A stretch of DNA of 64,000 nt, taken from contig NW_003314267.1 in assembly GCF_000143415.4 (NCBI RefSeq), forward strand, positions 3,161,407 through 3,225,406. Reading direction: 5' to 3'. Of this stretch, positions 43,113 to 53,932 are shown one piece after another. The notes beneath the pieces were generated by a model. The model saw only the letters and a list, made by a program, of their open reading frames with translations. It was not told where the DNA came from and made no database searches. The stretch comes from Selaginella moellendorffii (taxonomy: Eukaryota; Streptophyta; Lycopodiopsida; Selaginellales; Selaginellaceae). The translations under genes and the position numbers were made by a program. Each line of letters starts with the position of its first letter. The stretch's first letter is position 1.

Positions 43113-45868
43113 CTAGTGTTCTACTCGTGCCACGAGTTCTTCCTTTATCAGCTTCGAAAGATCGACAATCTGAAACATTCCCTATCAAAATGAGAAACAT
43201 CAAAACAAGAAATTACCCCAGGATAATGTCGAAGAGCCGCGGAGTAATGCTCCAGCGCTACAAAAACTCTTTCCAGCAAGTTCACAAGATAGTCGTTTTC
43301 GTCACCAAGTAAGTCCACCTACAAAGTTTCCATATAAACTTCACGGAAAACAAAAAAAAGCACAACCTCTTCCTCAGCCTTTCGTAGATTTCTGAGGTAG
43401 TTGCTTAATTTCCGTTTGCGATCAACGTCTTTCGCTTTCGTGTACTTGCTCAAGGACGCCATCCGCTTGTTGAGCTTCGCGATTCTGCACGTTTCACAGC
43501 AAGTCAATCTGTGGTAACAGATAGAAATGGCAAACCTCGCATCATTTTCTTCAAGTGTTCGTCCCACAGTCGCGAAATTCTCTGTTACGGTCTTCATATT
43601 TTTTTCGATGACTTGTCGCAGATCGTTGCGGGTATCAGAGATTCCTCGATGAAGGGCGATTACTTCACCACGTAGTTTTTTGTGATCTTCTGCTATTGCC
43701 GCCTTCACTTTTAGCACGTCATTCAGCTCCTTTTGTAGTGATTCTAGCCGCTGAGTTGCAAGTTCTAGCTCGGATCCTATGCGCGTCTTGTGAGCCCTTT
43801 CAGTTTCTAGCTGAGCAAGCACGACGTCTAACTGCCGCTTGATCAGACATGCGTCCTGCTTAACGTTCTGCAACTCCCCTTCCTTGTTCATCCTTGCTTG
43901 CTTCTCCATCTCTATTTGCTTCAAGAGTCTTTCCAGCTCCCCGTTCGAAAGATTTATATTGTGTTCCAACTCCTGAAGTTCCACCGTGAAAGCGAAGTTC
44001 TGACGCTTCTCGTCCTCTAGCGCTTTGAGTGCAGATTCGTATTCCATGCTCAAGACACTCAAGTCGTGCTGAACGTCTGACTGTGTTCTTTGAGTGCTGT
44101 CATCTGGCTTGGCCATTCCAGTGTCCAGCATCAGCTGCTGAATATCATTTTGGAGCTCGGAAACTAGAACGGGTAACTCCTCCGTGAATCTTCCGTAGTC
44201 ATTCGTAAACGATTCACTGCGTGACGACACACTGTCCGTGTCGCTGTGCTCGTCCATGCAAGCGCTTGGGGATGGTTGACAAGAATCACCTTGCCTTTTG
44301 TCCAGAATCCTGTCCAGCTTCTGTCTGCTATCAGCAAATTGCTTCTTCAAGATTCCAAACTCGTACTGGCCGCCTTCCAGCTTCAGTTTATCAAGCTCCT
44401 TGAAGAAATCCCGCTTCAACCTGAACATTTCCTCCGTCTTCTCTACCAAAACCTGTTCCTTTTCCCTTCGTAGCTTTGCGTTTTCTCTTTGAAGATCGGC
44501 AACCTGCGAAACGGTTTGACCTCCAACATCTTCGGTACTAATCGAGTCGGACCTCCCAACACCGGAGCTCGCAAGCTCCTGAAGTTTCCTCACGAAATAT
44601 TCAAGAAGAACGTCCAATTCAATCTGGTACTGATGATGTTGTTCTATAAGCCCTTCAGGAACATATGTCGTACTGGGAAGTCGTGCTCGACTTCGAGATT
44701 TGCAGTACCGAACATACTTTTGGAATTCCAAAGATCCCTGGCGAGCCATGTCCGTCCCTTGCGCCCTCCCCGGATCAAAGTCCGCAGCGTCCCTGATGTC
44801 CTCAGAAAAGCCCGTGAAGCAGTCTAGTATGAGCTCCTTCTCTAGTTCATCCATCGCCATTTTCGTCATTTCGTCCACCACCTGTTGCTGAGACATCGTG
44901 TTTTCTCCGCTACCCGGTATACTAACAGACTCGTCTGTGCCGAGAGAAGCCTTGTCCATCTCCGTTTCCTGTTCCACCTTCCTGTGACTATAAAAGTCCT
45001 CGACTTGCCCCTCGTAAACATCCATAAGAATGTTAATCTCCTGTTCATGCTGCGTTCTCTCTTCCTCGAGACGTGACTGAAGACCCTCCATTGCCTCCAT
45101 GCTTTCCTTCTGAACTTCGATCAAATGGGAAACTTCCTCGTTCACCTTCTCCAGCGCCGAAATCGTCGACACTAGTTCCAAGTTTTCTTCTCTCAGGGCC
45201 TCGTTCTCCGCAGCCACCTCCTCCAGTTGTTCTCTGTGCCTAGCCGCCTTGATCCTGATCTCACTCCTGAGCATCTCAACCTCTGAGCTCCTCTCCCGCT
45301 TCAAGTCCTCGATCTCTTCGCTGAGAGCATTGATCCTCCTTTGCTTGCCGGAGTCCCTAGCAACTATGTCCTTGATCTTCTTCTCGAGAGCAACACTGTT
45401 AAGGCTCTCGCCTTGCAACCGGAACGTCAAGTCTATCAAGTTCTCCGCCATCTTGGACAGATCCCGCTCCTTCTCCAGCAGACTCATCTCGTTCTCCTTC
45501 ATCTTTTCCAGAAACTCCGACGCAATCTTCTTCATCTTCGACGAGCTCTCCTCCGCTGCCCGGCTCTTCTCGCTCTCCAGCCGACCAATCTCCGCATTCT
45601 TCTCGGCCAGTAGAGCCAGAGACTCATCCGAGAGAGCTCTCACAATACCCCTCAGCACCGATTGCCCTACGACGCTGGAAACCACGATCTTGCACTCGAG
45701 ATCCTCGATGAGGCAATCCTGCGCTACCTTGAGCCGCGTGAAAGCATCCTCGTCGTAGCCGAAATCGCCCGACCCGCGCCTGGAAAGCGCTGCCTCCTCG
45801 ATCGCTGCCACTCCATTCTCCTTGATGTTGATCTGGTGCCTGGGCGAGGATTTGAATGCCGACGGCAT
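43113..45868 (-). CDS. Long coiled-coil protein of unknown function
   Basis: Four exons: 43536-45868, 43367-43484, 43217-43318 and 43113-43169, giving 869 residues. The frame extends upstream to a TTG at 45949, but the first ATG is 45868. Nearly the whole protein is predicted heptad-rich coiled coil, broken by Ser/Asp-rich linkers (for example around [15 protein letters not shown]). The short C-terminal exons encode a distinct conserved-looking end: [28 protein letters not shown] then a [11 protein letters not shown] tail. The N-terminal part ([23 protein letters not shown]) is loosely like plant WPP-interacting or filament-type coiled-coil proteins, but no family can be named. The 51-bp intron at 43485-43535 keeps the frame open if retained. 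Confidence 0.75.
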
Positions 45869-46153
45869 TTTCGCCGCGCTGCCGTGCTGCCGGACCAGGA
45901 CTTCTAGATGCGCGGAGCTCGGATCTCTATACCCTAATCTAGGCGCCAAGGGAAAGTACCTCTATCGGAGAACCAGCGTGGCGCTAGGGCTGGGCCCTGG
46001 CGCTATATCCCCAGCTCCTCTTCCAGTCTTAGAACCATCCTGGCCGGGAATCGAACCATCGACCGATCTATTGGGCGGGAGATTCTAGTTTCGAAACTAA
46101 ATATTTCGTTGGAGCAGTTTAAGTAAGAACCCTAGAAAATATTTCCAAGGAGA
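45869..46153. promoter_or_regulatory. Divergent intergenic region (285 bp)
   Basis: Contains both leaders and promoters for the coiled-coil gene (minus) and the carbonic-anhydrase fusion (plus). No TATA box is obvious. An AACCCTAGAAA telo-box-like stretch lies at 46127-46137 just before the plus-strand start. Confidence 0.4.
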
Positions 46154-47978
46154 ATGGAGCACCAAGATCCAGCGCTGTGGGATCACCACGAGGAAGGCAA
46201 TGCCAGCGGTGAGTACCACCAGGATTACGAGCATTACTATGGCGATCACGGCGGCTATCACTACGGGCAGGAGCAGCAGCCGCAGGTCGAGGCTCTCGAT
46301 CCGCTACACATCGAGGGCTTTGATCCAAGCGCGCGTCATCTAGACTACGACGAACAGCAGCAGCAGCATCTCGGCGGAGGAGGTGAGCACGATCTGAATT
46401 TCCGGGAGCAAGGGTTTGATCCCAACGCTTATTTCGACCAGGCTCATGACCCTCCCGGGCAGTATGATCCACAGCAGCACTATGATCCACAGCAGCAGTA
46501 CTATGATCCCCAGCAGCACAATGTCGAGTATGATTCACAGCAGCAGTCCTATGATCCCCAGCAGCACAATGTCGAGTATGATTCACAGCACTACCAGGCG
46601 GATTATGATCCTCAGCAGCATGGGCAGTATGATCCACAGCAGTATGATCCACAACAGCATGATCCACAGCAGCCCCAGCATCATGATGCTTGGTCTGGGA
46701 TCCACGACGCTTACGACCACGCAGGCCAAGCTGTTCACGAGGCTTACGACCACGCGAGGGATGCTCTACACGACGCTTACGACCACACAAAGCACGCTCT
46801 GGATGCTATCAAGGTGGGCGACGCTCTCGACCACACCAAGCACGGATTGGACAGTGCTTACGATCGCACCAAGCACGCAGTGGAGGGCGCCTGGGACACT
46901 GTGAAGTCTACCCAAGCTTATGGGAAAGCCGCCCAAGTTTTGGATCAGACCAGGGAGGCAGTGGAGGGTGCTCTTCAGACCGTTCGAGAAAAGTTGCCTC
47001 CACCGGTGGTCAGAGCGTATGATCAGGCCAGAGCCGTGGTGGAAAGTGCCGTGGATCACACGAAGGTGGCGTATGAGAGTGTTAAGACGAAGGTGGCTCC
47101 GACTGTTACTAGTTTGCTCAGCCAGCTCCCGTTTAAGACCGACAAGAACAGCCTCATCTTTTACGGTGCTAGGTAATTTTCAATGCTTTTTGGTCCTGTC
47201 GTACTGAAGATTTATGCCTTTGTAGTTTCGCTCCAGTGTTGGCTTTGTGATACTTCTTATGACAGTGATTCTCATAGCAATGAAGCCGAAGGGTGCGTCG
47301 AAAAAGTCCAAGCCGAAGGTGATAAATTATGACGAACTGATCGGCGCAATGACTGTAGAAGCTCCAGGTTGGCTGGCATTTTCCGCTGCTTTCAATCTTC
47401 TAAAACTGCGCGGCTTTTGTGTGCAGTATATGACTATACAAACGGTAATAAGGGGCCACTGAACTGGGGAGCAGTTTCAAAGGATTGGTTTCTCTGCAAC
47501 TCAGGCGAGCGGCAGTCCCCTATTGACCTGGTGAGTGCAAACGCACAGGTTGACAAGTCTCTTACTCTTGAGAAAGTGTTTGGATATCCCATGGGAAGCT
47601 TAAAGTCGGGTCGCTATATCTATCAGGTTTGCTTGACATCAAGTGCTAGCTAGAGTTTAACCGCTGTTTCTACTTCAGCTAGAGTTTCTTCTTCCAGGAG
47701 GCAATCTCATTATCGCTGCCCAAAAGTTCAGGCTCTACAAGATTCATTTTCATATGCCCAGCGAACACATGATCGATTCGACAAGGTTTGAAAGAAAATG
47801 CGAAATACCTCACAACTGTGTTGTGAACAGGTACAAGCTGGAGATGCAGATGATTTTTCTATCAGACCAGGGAGCGTATGCTGTCATTGCCGTTTTCTAC
47901 GATTCGGGTCAAGTCACCAATCCATTTCTCAATGAGGTAAGCATCTCAAATGGCATTTTCATGCATACTTAGCACTAT

Positions 47979-48024
<46 letters not shown>

Positions 48025-48372
48025 GATCATCAAGTGGAAGCCTACCACTCAACTCAACACAAACAACCTCAACTTGGGAACCAGTTTCTTTCGTTACTGG
48101 GGCTCATTGACAACACCTCCGTGCACACAAAATGTCATTTGGACCCTGATGACAGAGGTTTATTCTTTCTCTCACACCCAAACAACCTTTTGAATTCCAT
48201 CCTTGCAGGTCGTCCCAGCTTCTGATGATCAGTTCAACATCATCAAGACCGCGATGCAGGTATTCTTGTACCGAGCATTCTCCTAGTTCTAACCAACATT
48301 TTCTCTATACAGGAGTACAACGCGAGGCCCACACAAGATCTGAGAGGACGGCAAGTGAGCAAAAACTTCTAA
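46154..48372 (+). CDS. Gln/Tyr-rich and LEA-like region fused through a membrane helix to an alpha-carbonic-anhydrase-like domain
   Basis: Eight exons: 46154-47172, 47237-47367, 47427-47626, 47679-47785, 47831-47936, 48026-48157, 48209-48259 and 48313-48372, closing to 601 residues. Residues 1-180 are His/Tyr/Gln-rich with repeated YDPQQ. Residues 180-320 are amphipathic repeats like AYDHTKHAL (LEA-like). Then comes a helix at 341-355 followed by a Lys-rich stretch, and an alpha-CA domain from about 385: GPLNWG, QSPIDL, IHFHMPSEH, FFRYWGSLTTPPC, NARPTQ. The first two zinc histidines are present (473, 475). The third is Gln492, and the proton-shuttle position is not His, so ordinary CO2 hydration is doubtful. 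With no signal peptide, a type II membrane topology is inferred. Two separate genes are the alternative, but the shared frame across clean introns favours one. Confidence 0.78.
47984..48023 (+). repeat. (CT)n microsatellite forming an intron polypyrimidine tract
   Basis: About twenty CT units end directly at the TAG acceptor of the intron before the exon at 48026. Length changes here could alter splicing of the carbonic-anhydrase domain. Confidence 0.95.
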
Positions 48373-48524
48373 ACCAAGTCGATGAACTTCCATGACAAGC
48401 ACAAAGAGTAAGCAGCGTTTCTATCTATTTGCCATGGCTTTGACAAAGAAGAAGAAATTTTGTTTAGCAGTCGAGAAGGAACTTCTATTCGACAAGCACA
48501 CGATACAAACAAGCATAATGTTGG

Positions 48525-49858
48525 TTACAATCCCAGGCCCACCGTTCGACCATCGCGTCGCCGCAACCCAGCCGAGAACTGCTTCTCCAGATCCTCCTGG
48601 ACGACGCGATGCTTGTCCTGAGGAACAGCCGCCGCCACCGCCGCCGCTGGAGCGCCTCCATCTCGCACTGGAGCGCCGCTGCCTTGGTTGGATTTTAATC
48701 CCTGCAAACGTAGAGGAGCAGCAAACCACACTCAGGCTCTGTAGGAGCGTTAGCACGTTTCATCACTGGCAGGAAACCTCCAAAAGCTTACTTACCATAA
48801 GTTTGTGGAACTTCTCCTGCCTCTCCCGGTCGGCGAATTGGACGGTGTCCCAGTGGCTCTTTCCAGCCGCGGGAGGCCCCTGTAGAGACACATTCTTAAA
48901 GAGAGGAGAGTAAAAAAGGAAACTTCTCTCACCTCGTTTGATTCGGCACGCTTTCCAGACCACAAGAGTTTCTTCTTTGCATCGGCGGTCATGAAGCTAG
49001 AACCTCCCAGATTCACATTCACTATACAGCAAGAAAAAGTTGTTAGCGTTCTCTCAAGTGAAAACATGAAAGCAAAAGAAGAATAATGGAAAGCTTATCG
49101 TCCTCTCTCAAAAGAAGAAAACTGGAATCGAGAGAGAGAGAGAGAGAGCGAAAGAAGAAAAGTGAAAAGCTTATCGTTGTCTCGAGAGAGAAGCAAAAGA
49201 AGAAAAATGATCTTGGCTTACCAGTTTGAGCTGCCTTGATTGCCGCATTCGTAGCGGCAGCTCCATCCACCTCCAAATTCTCATTTTGCGCTGCTCGAGC
49301 CTCGACACCATTGTGCTCGAGCTCGACTCTCTCTTTCCCATTGTCGGGAGATTTGGCGCTTTTTCCTTGGCCGCTACTCCCTTCGTCTCTCTCCTTGCGC
49401 TTGTGACTGTCCCTGTGACTGTCCCTGTGCCTCCCGTGATCATCCCTTTCCTTTCCTCTCGACCGATCCCTCTCCCTGTGCTCATCCCTTGATCTTCCCC
49501 GGCCCCGCTCCCAGTCCCTCTCTCTATCCCTATCCCTCTCCCTCTCCCGCCTCTCGCGATCCCTCTCACGCTCCTTATCTCTGCCGCCGTAAGAGTGAGA
49601 ATGCGAATGCGAGTGAGAATGCCGGCTCCCCCGAGACCTCTCTCTGTCCGATTCCCTGTGCCTCACCCTCGCTTCGTCCTCTCTTCTAGGACTCCTGGCG
49701 CGCTTACCTGTGAAATCGCCCGCCATAGCTCAGCCAAACGCCCGAAATATTTCCCAGACAAGCAGTATTACCTGAATCATCCGCTCCCGGCGAGCTCGAT
49801 CTCGACCTCGACGAGTGATGCCGCCGCAGCTGCTCGTGCTGATTTTCCTCCTCCACCT

Positions 49859-49892
<34 letters not shown>

Positions 49893-49994
49893 ATCCAGCG
49901 GCTGTGCCGCTTGCTCCTCTAGCGGTGCATTGGCCTCCGCCAGAGCACAGGCCGACACCGACGCTAGCGCCGAGAGCGCAGCTCCTCCCTCCAT
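48525..49994 (-). CDS. RS-rich SMAP-domain protein (RSRC2-like splicing-associated protein)
   Basis: Five exons: 49772-49994, 49222-49707, 48933-49021, 48796-48879 and 48525-48701, giving 352 residues. A Gln run (about 35-44) and a long Arg/Ser/Asp/Glu/His alternating region (about 75-200) precede the conserved C-terminal module: FMTADAKKKLLWSGKR, then HWDTVQFADRERQEKFHKLMGLKS, then EDLEKQFSAGLRRRDGRTVGLGL at the very end. This matches the small-acidic-protein (SMAP)-type end of arginine/serine-rich coiled-coil protein 2. A nuclear role in RNA processing is likely but not proven. A broken copy of its middle exons lies at 52303-52590. Confidence 0.85.
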
Positions 49995-50116
49995 AGCTTC
50001 ACCCTAATCCAAGGGTTTGCTTTATTTATATACCCCAAAACTTCAACATGATTAGCTAACTAACAAATTTTTAATTAACACAAACCTAATTACTCACAGA
50101 AAGAGAACAATTCCTC

Positions 50117-51373
50117 TCACATTTCTATGAAGACTTTGATGTAACCATCCTCTTTGTTGAAGAGCTTGCTGTATGCTTCCGGCGCGTCCTCCAGCTTGAT
50201 CCTGTGAGTGACCATGAAGCTCGGATCAAACTTTCCACTCTTGACGTGATCCATCACCGTGTCGAAGTAGCGCTGGCACGGGCATTGCCCCGATCGCAGC
50301 GTCAAGTGCTTCATCATCAGCATGCCAATCCCAAAGTGATTGCAGTAGCCAAGGTAGTCCGCGATCACGGACACCCGCCCCCACTTCCTCGTCGCCAGAA
50401 GTAACTCGTTAAGAATGTCCGCGGTGTCGGTCTCCAACCCCACCGTGCGCTCCACCTTGTGAAGGATAGTCACAGGGAACCGGAACCCCGCCGCTTCGAT
50501 GCTCGCGTCCACTCCTCCCGGAACCAGCTCAAAGATCCTCTTTGGAACGTCCTTGACGGAGTTTCGATCGATGACTGTGATCCCCAGCTTCTTCTCCGCC
50601 ACCTCCAGCCTCTCCTTGACGAAATCTATCCCGACCACCTTGGAAGCTCCCATGATCTGGCACCACCTCGCGGCGCAAAGCCCGATCGGTCCCAGCCCCC
50701 AGATAGCCACGGTTTCACCAGCTTTCACTCCCCCGGCCAGCATCACGGCGTGGTAGGACGTGCACAGAACGTCCGAGAGATAGAGCGCCTTCTCGTCCGG
50801 GACCTCGTCCGGGATCTTGTAGCAGTTCACGTCCGCGAAGGGGACTCGGACAAACTCGGCCTGCGAGCCAGGAACTCCACCGAGCAAGTTTCCATAGCCG
50901 AAGATCCCAGAGTGCCTGTGACCGTAGACGAACTCGCTGAGCTTCGAGTCGTTGGTGGTGTCGCAGCCTGTGAACTCACCGCGCTTGCAGTAGTCGCACT
51001 CGCCACAGGCAATATCGAAGGCGATGACGACTCGGTCCCCGGCCTTGAACTTGGTCACCGCTTCACCCACCTCGGACACCACACCGCAGCCTTCGTGTCC
51101 CATGATCTGGCCTTTGGAGGTGTCGGGAACCTCTCCGGCGTAGACGTGAGAGTCGGAGCCGGAGCAAATGGTGCAAGCAGTGACTTTGACGATCACGTCC
51201 TTCGGATGCGTGATGACCGGCTTCGGTACCTTGTCCAACGAAATTGTTTTCTTTCCCTGCCATGTAATCGCTCGCATCACCTCCGTGTCCGATGTTGCTG
51301 GCCTCGTCGAGCCTTGAGCCACCGGGACCTTCCCAACTTTCTCATCTAGAGCCTGCGCGGCGGCGTTCATCAT
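50117..51373 (-). CDS. Zinc-dependent alcohol dehydrogenase (MDR family), copy 1
   Basis: Intronless 418-residue medium-chain dehydrogenase. Catalytic-zinc Cys70 in ACTICSGSD and the GHEGCG motif at 92-97, four structural-zinc cysteines at 123, 126, 129 and 137 (CGECDYCKRGEFTGC), Rossmann motif GLGPIG at 226-231, and an acidic residue (Asp250) typical of NAD preference. The type resembles glutathione-independent formaldehyde/alcohol dehydrogenases of microbes more than classical plant ADH. The lack of introns among spliced neighbours is notable, but an origin by transfer is only a possibility. The N-terminal 30 residues are not clearly a transit peptide. About 25 residues differ from copy 2 at 52679-53932. 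Confidence 0.93.
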   Translation of the reverse strand: MMNAAAQALDEKVGKVPVAQGSTRPATSDTEVMRAITWQGKKTISLDKVPKPVITHPKDVIVKVTACTICSGSDSHVYAGEVPDTSKGQIMGHEGCGVVSEVGEAVTKFKAGDRVVIAFDIACGECDYCKRGEFTGCDTTNDSKLSEFVYGHRHSGIFGYGNLLGGVPGSQAEFVRVPFADVNCYKIPDEVPDEKALYLSDVLCTSYHAVMLAGGVKAGETVAIWGLGPIGLCAARWCQIMGASKVVGIDFVKERLEVAEKKLGITVIDRNSVKDVPKRIFELVPGGVDASIEAAGFRFPVTILHKVERTVGLETDTADILNELLLATRKWGRVSVIADYLGYCNHFGIGMLMMKHLTLRSGQCPCQRYFDTVMDHVKSGKFDPSFMVTHRIKLEDAPEAYSKLFNKEDGYIKVFIEM

Positions 51374-51639
51374 AGCGAGTGAGAAGCTTTGAGAAAACCA
51401 AAGAGCTAGCGAGCTTTCTTCCCTTTCCGGAGAAACCCGAGAAGATTTTCGATCGATCGCCCACTCGAGTTTTCACCAGTTGGAGAACTTCGGCTTGGTT
51501 GACACCTGTAGCTTCAACTAGGAACAGGTGGCAGCCACTATCCATGCATGCAAGTATATGCGTGGACAAATCTAGAACAAGGAAATCGGAAACCAGAGAA
51601 ACAAGAAAACTTGCCTGAGATCAGTCATTGCTTCGCACG

Positions 51640-52256
51640 TACTTAGAGTTAAGCCGCGGTTCCTGATTTCTTTTCCTTCCCTGGAAAACTTCAAGTGAGC
51701 TTTCCTGCGCCCGTTCACGACTCTCCAGACAGTACTGAGCCTCCACGTCTTCGTTGGTTCAATGTTGTGGTTCTTCATCCGGTGAAGGAAGTCGGTTGGC
51801 ATCCTCTTTCTAGAAACGTAGACGTTTGTAGACCTTCACGTCACCGCAGGAGCCGTAGTTTCTCGGCCGAGTGTATGTCGCCCCTCTTGGAGCAAAGCCA
51901 CCAAAAGAGCTTCCGGTAGAAAGTTGTAGGGAAGGAAGCAACTATTGCCGATGTGCTCTGGTCCATCATCTCATCCAGATGTATGGAATTTGAGGAATCC
52001 GCTCGAACTTTTGCAGCACTTCCTCCAGCACCTAATAAACCAAAGGACTTGATTGCGGAGATGTAGCTGGAGTAGCAACTTGTTCGCTCTTGAGCAGCGT
52101 CCACATCCTGTCCACCATCTTCCGCTTTCCCAAGAGCGCATAGGAAACGGATTATCAGGTTGAGTAGCCGTGTGTCTGCCTCTTCGAAGTTCGTTCTCGT
52201 GGCAACAGCGGTAAGAAAAGCTGTGGTTGCCTCAAACTTCAAACACTCTGGCATGA
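51640..52256 (-). pseudogene. Broken PPR copy (relic of the gene at 54195-55898)
   Basis: Matches several separate stretches of 54205-55330 in the same order, with large internal deletions and frameshifts. Recognisable pieces are EATTAFLTAVA, RTNFEEADTRLLNLI, SYISAIKSFGL and KRGDIHSAEK. The first exon is missing. It lies downstream-to-upstream of ADH copy 1 just as the intact PPR does for copy 2. Confidence 0.9.
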
Positions 52257-52302
52257 TTTTGAAACAAATCTGAGTCGGCAGCTTGTTTGCCTAGCACCAC
52301 GG

Positions 52303-52590
52303 CCTCGTTTGATTCACAAGAGTTTCTTTTTTGCATCGCAGATTCACATTCACTATACAGCAAGAGAAGTGTTAACGTAAAACATGAAAGCAAAAGAAGA
52401 AGAAAATGAAATGCTTATCGTTCGAGAGAGAGAGAAGCGAAAGAAGGAAAATAAAAAGCTTATCGTTCTCTGTGCTCTTGGGCTTGGCTTACCAGTTTGA
52501 GCTGCCTTGATCGCCGCATTCGTAGCGGCAGCTCCATCCACCTCCAAATTCACATAGAGCACAGCCCGACAAGAGCGCCATAGCTAGCTT
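52303..52590 (-). pseudogene. Fragment of the RSRC2-like gene
   Basis: 52303-52400 corresponds to 48940-49075 (exon 3 with most of it deleted, then the intron). 52480-52550 corresponds to 49215-49285, the 3' end of exon 2 (LEVDGAAATNAAIKAAQTG), including its splice donor. The RS region and the C-terminal exons are absent, so it cannot encode the protein. Confidence 0.88.
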
Positions 52591-52678
52591 CGCCCTAGGA
52601 ATCTATATAACCCCAGTTACACTTGGAAAGTTTACTTTAAAACTAACTTAATCACAGAAGCTATAAGTATCTCCCTTC

Positions 52679-53932
52679 TCACATTTCTATAAAGACTTTG
52701 ATGTAACCATCCTCTTTGTTGAAGAGCTTGCGGTACGCTTCCGGCGCGTCCTCCAGCTTGATCCTGTGAGAAACCATGAAGCTCGGATCAAACTTTCCAC
52801 TCTTGACGTGATCCATCACCGTGTCGAAGTAGCGCTGGCACGGGCACTGCCCCCCTCGCAGCGTCAAGTGCTTCATCATCACCATCCCGATCCCAAAGTG
52901 ATTGCAGTAGCCAAGGTAGTCCGCGATCACGGACACCCGCCCCCACTTCCTCGTCGCCAGAAGCAACTCGTTGAGAATGTCCGCGGTGTCGGTCTCCAAC
53001 CCCACCGTGCGCTCCACCTTGTGAAGGATAGTCACAGGGAACCGGAACCCCGCCGCCTCGATGCTCGCGTCCACTCCACCAGGAACCAGCTCAAAGATCT
53101 TCTTTGGAACGTCCTTGACGGAGTTTCGATCGATGACTGTGATCCCCAGCTTCTTCTCCGCCACCTCCAGCCTCTCCTTGACGAAATCTATCCCGATCAC
53201 CTTGGAAGCGCCCATGATCTGGCACCACCTCGCGGAGCAAAGCCCGATCGGTCCCAGCCCCCAGATAGCCACGGTTTCACCAGCTTTCACTCCCCCGGCC
53301 AGCATCACGGCGTGGTAGGACGTGCACAGGACGTCGGAGAGATACAGCGCCTTCTCGTCCGGGACCTCGTCCGGGATCATGTAGCAGTTCACGTCCGCGA
53401 AGGGGACTCGGACAAACTCGGCCTGCGAGCCCGGGACGCCACCGACCAAGTTTCCATAGCCGAAGGCCCCGGAGTGCCTGTGACCGTACATGAGCTCCAT
53501 GAGCTTGGAATCGTTGGTGGTGTCGCAGCCTGTGAACTCTCCGCGCTTGCAGTAGTCGCACTCGCCACAGGCGATGTCGAAGGCAATGACCACTCGGTCC
53601 CCGGCCTTGAACTTGGTCACCGTTTCTCCCACTTCGGACACCACACCGCAGCCTTCATGTCCCAAAATCTGGCCCTTGGAGGTGTCGGGGATCTCTCCAC
53701 CGTAGATGTGAGAGTCGGAGCCGGAGCAAATAGTGCAAGCAGTGACTTTGACGATCACATCCTTGGGATGGGTGATGAGCGGCTTGGGGACCTTGTCGCA
53801 GGAGACCTTCTTCTTTCCCTGCCATGTAATCGCTCGCATCACCTCCGTGTCTGATGTTGCTGGCCTCGTCGAGCCTTGAGCCACCGGGACCTTCCCAAGT
53901 TTCTCATCTAGAGCCTGCGCGATGACGTTCAT
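52679..53932 (-). CDS. Zinc-dependent alcohol dehydrogenase (MDR family), copy 2
   Basis: Intronless 417-residue protein. The frame extends to a TTG further upstream, but the first ATG (53932) matches the start of copy 1. Same zinc and Rossmann motifs: TICSGSD, GHEGCG, CGECDYCKRGEFTGC, GLGPIG. Differences by eye total about 25, several clustered in the segment after the structural zinc lobe (MELMYGHRHSGAFGYGNLVGG against SEFVYGHRHSGIFGYGNLLGG in copy 1), which lies near the substrate pocket in this fold. Both copies keep intact catalytic residues, so both are probably active. Both have long antisense open frames, which are shadows. Confidence 0.93.
   Translation of the reverse strand: MNVIAQALDEKLGKVPVAQGSTRPATSDTEVMRAITWQGKKKVSCDKVPKPLITHPKDVIVKVTACTICSGSDSHIYGGEIPDTSKGQILGHEGCGVVSEVGETVTKFKAGDRVVIAFDIACGECDYCKRGEFTGCDTTNDSKLMELMYGHRHSGAFGYGNLVGGVPGSQAEFVRVPFADVNCYMIPDEVPDEKALYLSDVLCTSYHAVMLAGGVKAGETVAIWGLGPIGLCSARWCQIMGASKVIGIDFVKERLEVAEKKLGITVIDRNSVKDVPKKIFELVPGGVDASIEAAGFRFPVTILHKVERTVGLETDTADILNELLLATRKWGRVSVIADYLGYCNHFGIGMVMMKHLTLRGGQCPCQRYFDTVMDHVKSGKFDPSFMVSHRIKLEDAPEAYRKLFNKEDGYIKVFIEM

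Noticed and set aside
47247-47462. Separate small gene starting at the hydrophobic segment before the carbonic-anhydrase domain
   Set aside because: It lacks a normal signal peptide context and ends within an intron; the splice-joined frame with the upstream exon explains the segment better. Kept as an alternative in the fusion entry.
51342-51569. 75-codon minus-strand frame just upstream of ADH copy 1
   Set aside because: Its counterpart upstream of copy 2 is frameshifted, so the DNA is conserved by duplication and not as protein; probably leader sequence.
52766-53854. 362-codon plus-strand frame antisense to ADH copy 2 (and a matching one over copy 1)
   Set aside because: A shadow of the GC-rich codon usage of the dehydrogenase; it shows no family resemblance and is present only because the sense gene is conserved.
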